A DNA stretch of 64,000 bases from Streptomyces cyaneus (GCF_004028635.1 NZ_RQJW01000020.1:89737-153736); one strand, 5' to 3'. Shown: positions 16,234-25,909, counted from the first letter of the stretch. Program-made: numbers and translations. The notes: a model not told the origin generated them from the sequence alone.

Positions 16234-18146
16234 TCAGCTTTCTCCTTGACTGACACGGCCAGGCTGTCCTCGGCCTCCTTCAGGGCCAGGCTCGCGCTGA
16301 TCCGGCCGGCGATCTCGACAGGCGTCAGCCCGATGTCGGCGAGCACCTCGCCCCGCTTGGCGTGCGCGAGGAACTGCTCCGGGATGCCGAACCGCCGTAC
16401 CGGTACGTCGACTTCGGCGTCACCCAGCGCCAGCGCCACGGCGGCGCCGACCCCGGCCGAGCGGCTGTTGTCCTCGACCACGGCCACCAACCGGTGCTGT
16501 GCGGCGAGGGGCGGGAGCGCCGGGTCGACCGGCTTGACCCAACGCGGGTCGACGACGGTGCAGTTGATGCCGCGGGCCTGAAGCAGCTCGGCCGCCTGGA
16601 GGCACACCGGGGCCATCACACCGACGGCGACGAGGAGGACCTCCGGCTCGCCCACGTCCCGGTGCAGCACGTCCAGCCCGCCCACCCGGTCCACCGCCGG
16701 GATCGACGGCCCCACCGACTCCTTCGGGAACCGCACGAGCGTCGGCGCGTCGTCGACGGCCACGGCCTCCCGCAGCTGCGCCCGCAGCTGGTCGGCGTCG
16801 CGCGGCGCGGCGATCCTGAGGCCGGGCACGACCTGGAGGATCGACATGTCCCACATGCCGTTGTGGGAGGGCCCGTCCACGCCGGTGACGCCAGCCCGGT
16901 CCAGCACGAACGTCACCCCGCAGCGGTGCAGCGCGACGTCCATCAGAAGCTGGTCGAAGGCACGGTTCAGGAAGGTGGCGTAGACGGCGACGACCGGGTG
17001 CACCCCGCCCGTCGCCAGCCCCGCCGCCGACACGGCCGCATGCTGCTCGGCGATCCCGACGTCCCACACCCGGTCCGGGAACCGCTCCGCGAACTTGCCG
17101 AGCCCGACCGGGTGCAGCATGGCCGCCGTGATCGCCACGACGTCCTGCCGCTCCTCGCCGATCCGCACGATCTCGTCGCCGAACACCGAGGTCCAGGACG
17201 GACCGTTGGACGGAGCGAGCGGCTCGCAGGTCAGCGGATCCATCACGCCGACGGTGTGGAAGTGGTCCTCCTCGTGGGCGAGGGCGGGCTCGTAGCCGCG
17301 CCCCTTCTCCGTCAGGCAGTGGACGAGCACCGGCCCGTGGAAGCGTTTCGCACGCCGCATCGCGGACTCGACGGCCCCGATGTCGTGCCCGTCGATCGGG
17401 CCGACGTACTTCAGTCCCAGGTCCTCGAACATGCCCTGCGGGGCGAAGGCGTCCTTGAACCCCTTCTTCGCGCCGTGCAGGGACTCGTAGATCGTGTTGC
17501 CCACGAGCGGGGTCCGCAGCAGTACGTCCTTCCCCCAGGCCAGGACCTTCTCGTAGCTGTCGGTCGTGCGCAGGGTGGCCAGGTGGTTGGCGAGGCCGCC
17601 GATGGTCGGCGCGTACGACCGCTCGTTGTCGTTGACGACGATGATCAGCGGCCGGTCCTTGGCGGCCGCGATGTTGTTCAGCGCCTCCCAGGCCATGCCG
17701 CCGGTGAGCGCCCCGTCGCCGATGACCGCGACGACATGCCCCTTCTCCCCCTGTACCTCGCGGGCCTTGGCGAGTCCGTCGGCCCAGCCGAGCGCGGTGG
17801 AGGCATGGCTGTTCTCGACGATGTCGTGCTCGGACTCCTCGCGCGAGGGGTACCCGGACAGACCGCCCTTGCCGCGCAGCTTGGAGAAGTCCTGACGTCC
17901 CGTCAAAAGTTTGTGTACGTAGCTCTGGTGACCGGTGTCCCAGACGATGCGGTCGACCGGTGACTCGAAGACCCGGTGGAGCGCGATGGAGAGTTCCACC
18001 ACCCCCAGGTTGGGCCCGAGATGTCCGCCGGTCCTGGCGACCGCGTGCACCAGGAACTCCCTGATCTCGTCGGACAGTTCACCGAGTTCCGCCTCGGACA
18101 GCGCCTTCAGGTCACGTGGTCCCCGGATGCTCTCCAGAATCGTCAC
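16230..18146 (-). CDS. dxs: 1-deoxy-D-xylulose-5-phosphate synthase
   Basis: The product is 638 residues, the normal full length. It has a DTGHQSYVHKLLTGR segment, the thiamine-diphosphate motif GDGALTGGMAWEALNN (near residue 150), DRAGVTGVDGPSHNG and a C-terminal transketolase domain. It condenses pyruvate and glyceraldehyde-3-phosphate in the first step of the MEP pathway. The GTG start follows a good GAGAGGGGG site. It lies between ispG and hpnO in the hopanoid operon, so it probably serves as a second, dedicated dxs that raises isoprenoid flow when hopanoids are made; a housekeeping copy would be expected elsewhere. Confidence 0.95.
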   Translation of the reverse strand: MTILESIRGPRDLKALSEAELGELSDEIREFLVHAVARTGGHLGPNLGVVELSIALHRVFESPVDRIVWDTGHQSYVHKLLTGRQDFSKLRGKGGLSGYPSREESEHDIVENSHASTALGWADGLAKAREVQGEKGHVVAVIGDGALTGGMAWEALNNIAAAKDRPLIIVVNDNERSYAPTIGGLANHLATLRTTDSYEKVLAWGKDVLLRTPLVGNTIYESLHGAKKGFKDAFAPQGMFEDLGLKYVGPIDGHDIGAVESAMRRAKRFHGPVLVHCLTEKGRGYEPALAHEEDHFHTVGVMDPLTCEPLAPSNGPSWTSVFGDEIVRIGEERQDVVAITAAMLHPVGLGKFAERFPDRVWDVGIAEQHAAVSAAGLATGGVHPVVAVYATFLNRAFDQLLMDVALHRCGVTFVLDRAGVTGVDGPSHNGMWDMSILQVVPGLRIAAPRDADQLRAQLREAVAVDDAPTLVRFPKESVGPSIPAVDRVGGLDVLHRDVGEPEVLLVAVGVMAPVCLQAAELLQARGINCTVVDPRWVKPVDPALPPLAAQHRLVAVVEDNSRSAGVGAAVALALGDAEVDVPVRRFGIPEQFLAHAKRGEVLADIGLTPVEIAGRISASLALKEAEDSLAVSVKEKAE

Positions 18147-18177
18147 GCTCGGGCCCCCTCTCGGTCCGTGCCTTGGT

Positions 18178-19362
18178 TCAGCTCACAGTCACTTCTGGTT
18201 TCCCCGTGACGGTGGGGGCGCCCGATGCGGCCCCGTTCTGCTCGTCCTGCTCCATCTGCTCGGCGATCTTCATCGCCTCGTCGATCAGCGTCTCCACGAT
18301 CTTCGACTCGGGGACGGTCTTGATGACCTCGCCCTTGACGAAGATCTGCCCCTTGCCGTTGCCGGAGGCGACCCCCAGGTCCGCCTCCCGCGCCTCGCCG
18401 GGACCGTTGACCACACAGCCCATGACGGCTACCCGCAACGGCACTTCCATGCCCTCCAGGCCGGCCGTGACCTCGTCGGCCAGCTTGTAGACGTCGACCT
18501 GCGCACGCCCGCACGACGGACAGGAGACGATCTCCAGGCGCCGCTGCCTGAGCCCCAGCGACTGAAGGATCTGGATGCCGACCTTGACCTCCTCGGCGGG
18601 CGGGGCGCTCAACGACACCCGGATGGTGTCGCCGATCCCCCGCGACAGCAGCGCGCCGAAGGCGACGGCCGACTTGATCGTGCCCTGGAAGGCGGGACCG
18701 GCCTCCGTCACCCCGAGGTGCAGCGGGTAGTCGCACTGCTCGGCGAGCTGCTGGTAGGCGTTGACCATCACCACGGGGTCGTTGTGCTTCACCGAGATCT
18801 TGATGTCCCGGAAGTCGTGCTCCTCGAAGAGCGAGGCCTCCCACAGCGCCGACTCCACCAGCGCCTCCGGCGTCGCCCTGCCGTACTTCTGCAACAGCCG
18901 CCTGTCGAGGGACCCGGCGTTGACGCCGATGCGGATGGGCGTGCCGTGGTCCTTGGCGACCCGCGCGATCTCCTTGACCTTGTCGTCGAACTGTTTGATG
19001 TTGCCGGGGTTGACGCGTACGGCCGCGCAGCCGGCCTCGATCGCCGCGAACACGTACTTCGGCTGGAAGTGGATGTCGGCGATCACCGGGATCTGCGACT
19101 TGCGGGCGATGGTCGCGAGCGCGTCCGCGTCGTCCTGCGTCGGGCAGGCCACGCGCACGATCTGGCAGCCCGACGCCGTCAGCTCGGCGATCTGCTGCAA
19201 GGTGGCGCCGATGTCGGACGTACGGGTCGTCGTCATCGACTGCACCGACACAGGGGCACCGCCCCCGACCGCCACCGGGCCGACCTGGATCTGCCGCGAC
19301 ACACGCCGCTCGGCGATCGGCCGGAGGGGTACCTCGGGGACGCCCAAGGAGATGGCGGTCAT
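18178..19362 (-). CDS. ispG: 4-hydroxy-3-methylbut-2-enyl-diphosphate synthase
   Basis: The product is 394 residues from ATG 19362 with GGGAG upstream; an extension to 19437 runs into hpnH and is rejected. The N-terminal TIM barrel holds SVQSMTTTRTSD and RVNPGNIK. The C-terminal iron-sulfur domain has the [4Fe-4S] ligands CPSCGR and CVVNGPGE. The enzyme reductively opens MEcPP to HMBPP in the MEP pathway. It starts four bases after the hpnH stop. As with dxs, its place in the operon points to a dedicated precursor supply. The extreme C-terminus is acidic and disordered. Confidence 0.95.
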   Translation of the reverse strand: MTAISLGVPEVPLRPIAERRVSRQIQVGPVAVGGGAPVSVQSMTTTRTSDIGATLQQIAELTASGCQIVRVACPTQDDADALATIARKSQIPVIADIHFQPKYVFAAIEAGCAAVRVNPGNIKQFDDKVKEIARVAKDHGTPIRIGVNAGSLDRRLLQKYGRATPEALVESALWEASLFEEHDFRDIKISVKHNDPVVMVNAYQQLAEQCDYPLHLGVTEAGPAFQGTIKSAVAFGALLSRGIGDTIRVSLSAPPAEEVKVGIQILQSLGLRQRRLEIVSCPSCGRAQVDVYKLADEVTAGLEGMEVPLRVAVMGCVVNGPGEAREADLGVASGNGKGQIFVKGEVIKTVPESKIVETLIDEAMKIAEQMEQDEQNGAASGAPTVTGKPEVTVS

Positions 19363-19366
19363 GGTG

Positions 19367-20389
19367 TCACTCCCGGTTTCCGGAGACCGTCTCGCGCATG
19401 GCGCGCAGCGACTCCTTGAGCGAGCCCATGGTGGCAAGGACGGCGGTGGGCTCGTAGCCGCAGTGCGCCATGCAGTTGGCGCAGCGCGGGTCCTTGCCGC
19501 GGCCGTACTTGTCCCAGTCGGTCTCCTCGATCAGCTCGCGGTACGTGGGGACGTACCCGTCGCTCATCAGGTAGCAGGGCCGCTGCCAGCCGAACAGCGA
19601 GTAGTTCGGGATGGCCCAGGCGGTGCACGGGAAGTCGACCTTGCCCTCGAGGAAGTCGAGGAACAGCGGCGAGTGGTTGAGCCGCCACTTCCTGCGGTTG
19701 CCGCCCGCGAAGGCCTTCTTGAACAGTTCGCGGGTCTGCTCGACGCCCAGGAAGTGCTCCTGGTCGGGGGCCTTCTCGTAGGCGTAGGCGGGCGAGATCA
19801 TCATCTCGTCGACCTTGAGGTCGTCGTTGAGGTAGTTGAGGACCTCGATGATCGTCTGCGGGGTGTCGGTGTTGAAGAAGGTCGAGTTGGTGGTGACCCG
19901 GAAGCCGCGCCGCTTGGCCTCCTTGATGGCCTCCACGGCCTCGTCGAACACGCCCTCCTTCGCCACGGACTCGTCGTGCCGCTCGCGCAGGCCGTCGATG
20001 TGCACCGCGAAGGCGAAGTACGGCGAGGGTGTGAACTTGTCCATCTTCTTGCGCAGCAGCATGGCGTTGGTGCACAGGAACACGTATTTCCGCTTGGCCA
20101 CCAGCTGCCGCACGATCTCGTCGATCTGCGGGTGCATCAGAGGCTCACCGCCGGCGATGGACACCATCGGCGCACCGGATTCGAGCACCGCTCCCACCGC
20201 CTGGGCGACCGGCATGCGCTGCTTGAGTACGCCGGCCGGGTGCTGGATCTTGCCGCAGCCCTCGCACTTGAGGTTGCAGGCGAAGAGCGGTTCCAGCTCG
20301 ACGATCAGCGGAAACTTGTCCCGCCTGCGGAGCTTTTGTTCGGCCAAGTATGTAGCGACCTTGATGGACTGACGCAGCGGCATGGCCAT
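19367..20389 (-). CDS. hpnH: Adenosylhopane synthase, radical SAM (HpnH)
   Basis: The product is 340 residues from ATG 20389, with GGAGG eight bases upstream. The radical-SAM cluster motif is CNLKCEGC (CX3CX2C, about residues 37-44), followed by IAGGEPLMHP. HpnH joins the 5'-deoxyadenosyl group of SAM to diploptene to form adenosylhopane, starting the side chain of C35 hopanoids. A C-terminal Cys-containing region (RCANCMAHCGYEP) resembles the SPASM-like tail seen in this family. It starts five bases after the hpnG stop. Confidence 0.93.
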   Translation of the reverse strand: MAMPLRQSIKVATYLAEQKLRRRDKFPLIVELEPLFACNLKCEGCGKIQHPAGVLKQRMPVAQAVGAVLESGAPMVSIAGGEPLMHPQIDEIVRQLVAKRKYVFLCTNAMLLRKKMDKFTPSPYFAFAVHIDGLRERHDESVAKEGVFDEAVEAIKEAKRRGFRVTTNSTFFNTDTPQTIIEVLNYLNDDLKVDEMMISPAYAYEKAPDQEHFLGVEQTRELFKKAFAGGNRRKWRLNHSPLFLDFLEGKVDFPCTAWAIPNYSLFGWQRPCYLMSDGYVPTYRELIEETDWDKYGRGKDPRCANCMAHCGYEPTAVLATMGSLKESLRAMRETVSGNRE

Positions 20390-20394
20390 CTGGC

Positions 20395-21036
20395 TCACCT
20401 CCTGGGGAGCAGCAAAGAACGGTGCCATTCGAAGAAAGCAGGGAGAACGGAACGAAGGACACGGAAAGCCGATATTCCACCGCGCAACGTGCCGATCCGG
20501 ACCAGTTCATGTTCTGGAGCGTCCACGACCACCCGGACGGCCGCAACCGGGCGCTCGCCGGTGCGTACGGCGCTCAGAAGCGTGGCCGCGGACTCCATGT
20601 CGACCGCGATCGCGCCGGTCGCGAGCAGATCCGACCGTTCCTGACCTCGGACGACGTGATCGGAGCCGGTGAGCGGCCCGGTGTGGACGGTGCGGCCCGG
20701 GACGGTCCGCGCGAGCTCTTTGACGAGTAGGTCGGTTCCTACGCACGGAACGGTTCCCGCCGGATCCCGGGTCTCCTCGGCGACCACCAGATCGCCGGGG
20801 TGCATCCCGGGAGCGAGCCCCGCGCAGAAGCCCGTGGCGAGCACGGCGGCTCCGCTGAGGGCCGGGTCGGCCAGGACCCGGGTGACGGAGCGCTCGGCCG
20901 CCCGTGGCCCCATGCCGGTCCGCAGCACGGTGACCGGCCCGCCGGCGCCGCCGCGGTCGCTCGTGCGCAGGGCGAACTGCTCGATGCCGAGCGCACAGGC
21001 GATCAGCAGCGGGGCCGGGGCGGGCTGCGGGCTCAT
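20395..21036 (-). CDS. hpnG: Adenosylhopane nucleosidase/phosphorylase (HpnG)
   Basis: The product is 213 residues. It belongs to the nucleoside phosphorylase superfamily: VLRTGMGPRAAERSV near the N-terminus, ATGFCAGLAPGMHPGDLVVAE in the middle, and the ligand-binding AIAVDMESAATL motif near residue 150. HpnG removes adenine from adenosylhopane to give ribosylhopane. Its start overlaps the shc stop by one base (TGATG) and its stop lies five bases before the hpnH start, so the three genes are tightly coupled. MTA/SAH nucleosidase would be the alternative reading out of context. Confidence 0.88.
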   Translation of the reverse strand: MSPQPAPAPLLIACALGIEQFALRTSDRGGAGGPVTVLRTGMGPRAAERSVTRVLADPALSGAAVLATGFCAGLAPGMHPGDLVVAEETRDPAGTVPCVGTDLLVKELARTVPGRTVHTGPLTGSDHVVRGQERSDLLATGAIAVDMESAATLLSAVRTGERPVAAVRVVVDAPEHELVRIGTLRGGISAFRVLRSVLPAFFEWHRSLLLPRR

Positions 21037-23063
21037 CAGCTCCCCTTGGCCTCGGCGAGCGGTTTCCCGGACGTGCCGCCCTTCTCGGCCCTCTCGGCGA
21101 AGGGCTCTCCGTGTACGTACCGGCCGAGCGCGGTGAGCGGGAACACCTGCCGGTAGAGGTGGTAGTTGATGGAGAAGTCCCAAGGGAAGCCGGTGCCGGT
21201 GAAGTAGGGCTCGTCCCATGACCCGTCCTCGCGCTGGGTGGCAGCGAGCCACTCGATGCCGCGCTCGACGGCCTTGGAGTCCTTCTCCCCCGCGGCCAGC
21301 AGGGCCATCAGTGCCCACGCGGTCTGCGAGGCGGTCGAGGCGCCCTTGCCGCTCCACTCCTTGACGTACTTGTAGGAGCGCAGGTCCTCGCCCCAGCCGC
21401 CGTCGTCGTTCTGGACGGACTCCAGCCAGGTCACGGCACGGCGGATCGCCGGGTGCGAGCCCGGGAACCCGGCCGCCACCAGGGCGGGTACGACCGACCC
21501 GGTGCCGTAGACGTAGTTGACGCCCCAGCGCCCGAACCACGAGCCGTCCGGCTCCTGTTCGGCGAGCAGCCACTGGATGCCCCGCCGGGTGCGCGGGTCG
21601 TGCGCGAGGCCCTCGACGGCGAGCATCTCGACGACGTGCGCGGTGACGTCCGCCGACGGCGGGTCGATGACCTCGCCGAAGTCGCAGAACGGCAGCCGGT
21701 TGGGAAACGGGCTGGTGTTGTCGACGTCGAAGGCGCCCCACGCCCCGTTCTTCGACTGCATCCCGAGGTTCCAGCGCACCCCGCGCCCGATCGCCTTCTC
21801 CACCCGCTCCGGGTCGTGGTGCTTGACCCGGCGCAGCGCGAGGACCACCTCGGCGGTGTCGTCGATGTCGGGGTAGTTGTCGTTGTGGAACTCGAACGCC
21901 CAGCCGCCGGGCGGCAGTTGGGGCCGCTTGACCGCCCAGTCGCCGGGCCGGACGATCTCCTCGCCCAGCATCCAGTCCGCGGCCTTGACGAGCTGCGGAT
22001 GATCGGCGGGCACACCCGCGTCCACCAGCGCGATCGTCGCCAGGCACGTGTCCCAGACCGGTGACTGGCAGGCTTCGATCATCCGGGCCCCGTCCTCGCG
22101 CCAGACGGCGAAACGGTCCAGCGACGCCAACCCCTCACGCATGACGGGGTGTTCGAGGTCGTAGCCGAGCAGGTGCAGGGCGATGATCGAGTACACCGCC
22201 GGGGGCTGGATGCCGCCCCAGCAGCCGTCGTTCTCCTGCCGCTCGATGATCCAGCGGGCTGCGCTGTTCATGGCGGCTCTGCGCAGCCTGCGCGGGGCGA
22301 CCTTGCGCAGCTGGTGCAGCGCCTTGTCGAGCCGCTGGAAGGCGCCGTCCCAACTGGCCGCCGGAGCAAGGGGCCTCGGCGGGTTGGGGTTGGCCGGGTC
22401 GGTGTGCAGTTCGTCGAGCGGGAACGGTGCGGGCCGTACCGGGCGCTTCGCGGAGACGATCGTCAGCGGGACGATGGTCTGCCGGGCCCAGCAGCCGAAG
22501 TCGTAGATGTTGAGCGGGACCCACTGGGGGAAGTAGATGAGCTCCGGCGGAAGTTCGGGCAGGTCCTCCCACTTCCACCAGCCGAACAGGGCCAGCCAGA
22601 TCCGGGTGAACACCCGGGCGGCGGCGATACCGCCCTGCTCGCGGATCCAGGCGGAAGCCTTGGCCATGTGCGGGGCGTCCGGCGCGTCGCCGGCCAGGCG
22701 GAGAGCGACGTACGCCTCGACGGTGGCGGAGAGTTCGCCCGGCGCGCCGTAGAAGGTGCCCCACGTGCCGTCCTCGCGCTGCTCACCGCGGATGAAGAGC
22801 GCGGCGGCCTGTGTGGTCGCCTCGTCGCGGATGCCCAGGAACTGACGGAGCAGTAAGTCCTCGGCGTCCATGGTGACGTTCGTCTCGAGGTCGCCCTTCC
22901 ACCAGCCCTGGTCGTCCTGCTTCGCCAGCAGGAAGTCGGTGGCGCGCCGGGTCGCGCGTACGGCGGCTTCGTGCACCCCGGCCGCCCCGGGGTTTTCGGT
23001 GTCGCTGGCCGCGGCTGCCCGGGGCGGGAGTGCCCCGGTGCTTCCGTCGGTCGTCGCTGTCAT
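21036..23063 (-). CDS. shc: Squalene-hopene cyclase
   Basis: The product is 675 residues from ATG 23063 with AAGGGG just upstream; an in-frame GTG 26 codons earlier is possible. The catalytic DxDD motif is DIDDTAE (Asp399-Asp402), and several QW repeats such as QEPDGSWFGRWG, QNDDGGWGED and QREDGSW are present. The monotopic membrane enzyme cyclises squalene to hopene and hopanol. It carries a TTA leucine codon at residue 70 (bases 22856-22854, DLLLRQF), which in Streptomyces needs the bldA tRNA; this would tie hopanoid synthesis to development. It lies between the polyprenyl synthase and hpnG. Confidence 0.96.
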   Translation of the reverse strand: MTATTDGSTGALPPRAAAASDTENPGAAGVHEAAVRATRRATDFLLAKQDDQGWWKGDLETNVTMDAEDLLLRQFLGIRDEATTQAAALFIRGEQREDGTWGTFYGAPGELSATVEAYVALRLAGDAPDAPHMAKASAWIREQGGIAAARVFTRIWLALFGWWKWEDLPELPPELIYFPQWVPLNIYDFGCWARQTIVPLTIVSAKRPVRPAPFPLDELHTDPANPNPPRPLAPAASWDGAFQRLDKALHQLRKVAPRRLRRAAMNSAARWIIERQENDGCWGGIQPPAVYSIIALHLLGYDLEHPVMREGLASLDRFAVWREDGARMIEACQSPVWDTCLATIALVDAGVPADHPQLVKAADWMLGEEIVRPGDWAVKRPQLPPGGWAFEFHNDNYPDIDDTAEVVLALRRVKHHDPERVEKAIGRGVRWNLGMQSKNGAWGAFDVDNTSPFPNRLPFCDFGEVIDPPSADVTAHVVEMLAVEGLAHDPRTRRGIQWLLAEQEPDGSWFGRWGVNYVYGTGSVVPALVAAGFPGSHPAIRRAVTWLESVQNDDGGWGEDLRSYKYVKEWSGKGASTASQTAWALMALLAAGEKDSKAVERGIEWLAATQREDGSWDEPYFTGTGFPWDFSINYHLYRQVFPLTALGRYVHGEPFAERAEKGGTSGKPLAEAKGS

Positions 23064-23206
23064 GGCTTCCCCTTCGTGCAGTGCTACTGGAGTTGCGTCT
23101 GCTGTGGGTCCGCCGTCGGCCGGTGCGCTGGTTCCCGCCACACCGGCCGGCGACTACGCGAGGGCTATTCGACCGATACTGATCATCTCTTTTCGCCCGG
23201 TGGTGA

Positions 23207-24343
23207 TCATCTCTTCCGTACGACGACGAAGTCGGCGAGCGCCGTGAACTGCGCCCGCACCTGCTCGGGCATGTCGACGGCGTCGAGCGCCTCGACGGCG
23301 ACGGCGTGCTGACGGCGTGCCTCCTCGGCGGTCCACTCGCGGCCGCCCGCCTCCTCGATGAGGGCGGCGCGGGCCGCGAACTCCTCCTCGGAGAAGTTCT
23401 CGAAGTCGCTGCTCTTGGCGTCGGCGGCGAGGATCTCGCCGAGCCGCTCGGAGGCGGAGCCGCCCGCCGCGAGCGCGGCCACGACCGGCAGGGACTTCTT
23501 GCGCTGGCGCAGGTCGCTCCAGGTCTGCTTGCCGGTGGAGACCGGGTCGCCCCAGATGCCCAGGAGGTCGTCGACGGCCTGGAAGGCCAGGCCCAGGTGG
23601 TAGCCGTACTTCTCCAGGGTGTCGGCGGTACGGTCGTCGGCGCCGCCGAGCACCGCGCCGATGGAGCTGGCGCAGGCGAGCAGGGCGCCGGTCTTGTTGC
23701 CCTCCATCTCCAGGCACTCCTCGACGCTGACGCGGTCGCGGTGCTCGTAGGAGATGTCCTGCGCCTGGCCGTCGATGAGGGCGCGGGTGGCGGTGGTCAG
23801 ACGGCGGGTGGCGCGGCCGGCCTCGACGGTGCCGAGCTCCAGCAGTACCTCGTTGGCGAGGGCGAACAGGGCGTCGCCGACGAGGATGGCCTGGGCGGGG
23901 CCGTGCACCTTCCAGACGGTGTCGCGGTGGCGGCGCTGTTCGTCGCCGTCCATCAGGTCGTCGTGCAGGAGTGAGAAGTTGTGGACGAGTTCGACGGCGA
24001 CGGCGCCGGGGATGCCGACCTCGGGCGCGGCGCCGGTGACCTCGGCGGAGAGCACCGCGAGGGCGGGGCGTACGGCCTTGCCGCCGTCGCCGGCCGTGGG
24101 GTTGCCGTCGGCGTCGATCCAGCCGAAGTGGTAGGCGGAAACGGTGTCCATGGGAGGGGCCAGGCGGTCGATCGCCGCCCGCAGTACCGGTGTGGCCAGG
24201 GTCCTACCGCGCTCCAGGAGCGCGGTCACGTCGACCGCGGTCTCTCGAGCGGCCTTCTCGGCCGGGGGCACAGTGGGCACAGTCTCTCCTCTTGTTGCGG
24301 TACCGGGGGTGCGGGGGCCTGCCGCCGTGCGCTGATTCAGCAT
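23207..24343 (-). CDS. Polyprenyl (probably farnesyl) diphosphate synthase of the hopanoid operon
   Basis: The product is 378 residues from ATG 24343, which overlaps the hpnE stop by one base (TGATG). The first Asp-rich motif is DDLMD, preceded by HNFSLLH, which has a Phe five residues before the motif as in short-chain synthases. The second motif region is FQAVDDLLGIWGD. Feeding FPP to HpnC/D/E for squalene is the expected role; GGPP synthase is an alternative reading. The 143-base gap before shc has two copies of GATCATCTCTT, the only notable spacing inside this part of the operon. Confidence 0.9.
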   Translation of the reverse strand: MLNQRTAAGPRTPGTATRGETVPTVPPAEKAARETAVDVTALLERGRTLATPVLRAAIDRLAPPMDTVSAYHFGWIDADGNPTAGDGGKAVRPALAVLSAEVTGAAPEVGIPGAVAVELVHNFSLLHDDLMDGDEQRRHRDTVWKVHGPAQAILVGDALFALANEVLLELGTVEAGRATRRLTTATRALIDGQAQDISYEHRDRVSVEECLEMEGNKTGALLACASSIGAVLGGADDRTADTLEKYGYHLGLAFQAVDDLLGIWGDPVSTGKQTWSDLRQRKKSLPVVAALAAGGSASERLGEILAADAKSSDFENFSEEEFAARAALIEEAGGREWTAEEARRQHAVAVEALDAVDMPEQVRAQFTALADFVVVRKR

Positions 24344-25770
24344 CACGCCGCCTCCTCGACGTCGAAGAGGTGGCTGGGGCGGGGCCGGCCCAGGGCGCTC
24401 AGCGCGGCGCCGGCCGCACTCACACCACTGCGGACCGCACTCTCCATGGTCGCGGGCCACCCTGTGGCGGTCCACGCACCGGCCAGGTAGAGGCCGGGGA
24501 CTTTGGTACGGGCGCCGGGCCGCAGCCGCCCGACGCCGGGGGTGGGAGCGAACGTCGCTGTGCGCTCCCTGGTCACGAAGAAGTCCTTCACTTCCGCGCC
24601 GCGTGCCCTGGGCAACAGCCGCTCCAGCTCGGGCAGATACCGCTCACGCAGTGCGGCGACCGGCTCGTCGATCTCGTCCTGCGCTGCCGACTGGGACAGG
24701 GCGAGGTACTGCCCGTCCCTGAGCCCGGAGGCGTCGGTGCGGTCGAACACCCACTGCACCGGGGTGCCGAGGGCCGCGAAGAAGGGCCTGCTGAGCACCT
24801 TGCGTTCGTACACGACATGGACGTTGAGGATCGGCGCGGTGCCGATCTGAAGCAGTTGTTCCGGTGCGTCGAGAGCGCCCTGGGGCAGCAGGTCGTGCGC
24901 CTCGCGCTGGGCCACGGCGAGCACGACCGCGTCCGCCTGGAGCGTCTCGCCGGGAACCTGAACGCTCCAACGCCCGTTTTCGTCAGTAGAGATGGAGGTG
25001 ACGCGTGTACGGACCTCGGTACGGACGCCCGCGGAGTCGAGCGCCTTGCGGGCCAGCCGGTCATGCAGTTCGCCCAGCGGGACGTGCGCCCAGCCGATGT
25101 CGGCCGCGCCCGGGTCGGACAGCAGACCGGTCTTGAACACCATCGCGGCGAGCCCCAGCGAGGCGTCGCCCGCGACCGCGTTGAGGGTGGCGACCCCGAC
25201 CAGGTCCCACAGGGCCTCGACGGCACGCGCCGACTGGCCGTGCGCGGCCAGCCAGCTGCCGAAGTCCTGTGCGTCCAGGGCCGGATCGGCGAGGTCGAGC
25301 CCCTTGAGCGCGAGCGCGGCACGTCCGACCTTGGCACGATCGGCGAGGGACAGATGCGGATACGTCGCCAGGCTCCGGCCCAGGTGCAGGGGTACGGGCA
25401 GTTCGTCGCGCCGCAGCCTGCCGAGCCGCCGCCCCTCGGGCCGCGCGACGTCGAGGACGGGCACGTCGAGACGATCCTGCAGCGGCGCCAGCGCCGTCCC
25501 CTCGATCCGGTCGAGGAACCAGCGGTAGGCGGTGCAGCAGCGCAGGTACACATGCTGGCCGTTGTCGACGGTGAGTTCGCCGCGCTGGAAGGAGAAGGCG
25601 AGCCCACCGAGCCTCGGCCTGCCCTCGATCAGGGTCACGCGCACCCCGGCGTCGGCGAGCGCGAGCGCGGCGGTGATGCCGGCGAGCCCGCCGCCGACCA
25701 CGACGGCGTCCCTCCCGGGACGTCCCGGGATGTCCGCGAGTGAGCCTTCGGCCCCCATGCCGTCGGTCAT
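24343..25770 (-). CDS. hpnE: Hydroxysqualene-to-squalene FAD oxidoreductase (HpnE)
   Basis: The product is 475 residues. An N-terminal dinucleotide-binding fold AVVVGGGLAGITAALALA is followed by the FAD/amine-oxidase motif RLGGLAFSF, and the C-terminal flavin segment is KVPGLYLAGAWTATGWPATM. HpnE reduces hydroxysqualene to squalene, the last step of the HpnCDE route from FPP. A 139-base gap separates it from hpnD upstream, wider than other joints in this operon, so an internal promoter is possible. Related phytoene desaturase-type enzymes are the alternative family reading. Confidence 0.92.
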   Translation of the reverse strand: MTDGMGAEGSLADIPGRPGRDAVVVGGGLAGITAALALADAGVRVTLIEGRPRLGGLAFSFQRGELTVDNGQHVYLRCCTAYRWFLDRIEGTALAPLQDRLDVPVLDVARPEGRRLGRLRRDELPVPLHLGRSLATYPHLSLADRAKVGRAALALKGLDLADPALDAQDFGSWLAAHGQSARAVEALWDLVGVATLNAVAGDASLGLAAMVFKTGLLSDPGAADIGWAHVPLGELHDRLARKALDSAGVRTEVRTRVTSISTDENGRWSVQVPGETLQADAVVLAVAQREAHDLLPQGALDAPEQLLQIGTAPILNVHVVYERKVLSRPFFAALGTPVQWVFDRTDASGLRDGQYLALSQSAAQDEIDEPVAALRERYLPELERLLPRARGAEVKDFFVTRERTATFAPTPGVGRLRPGARTKVPGLYLAGAWTATGWPATMESAVRSGVSAAGAALSALGRPRPSHLFDVEEAA

Positions 25771-25909
25771 CGTGCACCCTCCCCTGCGCGACCGCCGTGC
25801 CGGTGCTTGAACGGTGCACGGCCGATCGTCTCAGTCAGGGACGCGTCCAAGCAGCGGAGGGTTGCCCGCCACTTTTCGCCGGCGGCATCACCTTGGACCG
25901 GAATGTCCA

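Noticed and set aside
14629..16581. 650-codon open frame on the plus strand opposite hpnO
   Set aside because: It mirrors the high-GC codon bias of hpnO and dxs, has no ribosome site and shows no family motif; the minus-strand genes are certain.
16362..17963. Long plus-strand frame opposite dxs
   Set aside because: Shadow of the dxs reading frame with arginine/valine-rich composition and no recognisable domain.
18761..20644. 627-codon plus-strand frame opposite ispG and hpnH
   Set aside because: Runs across two well-defined minus-strand genes and their junction; composition is typical of antisense in GC-rich DNA.
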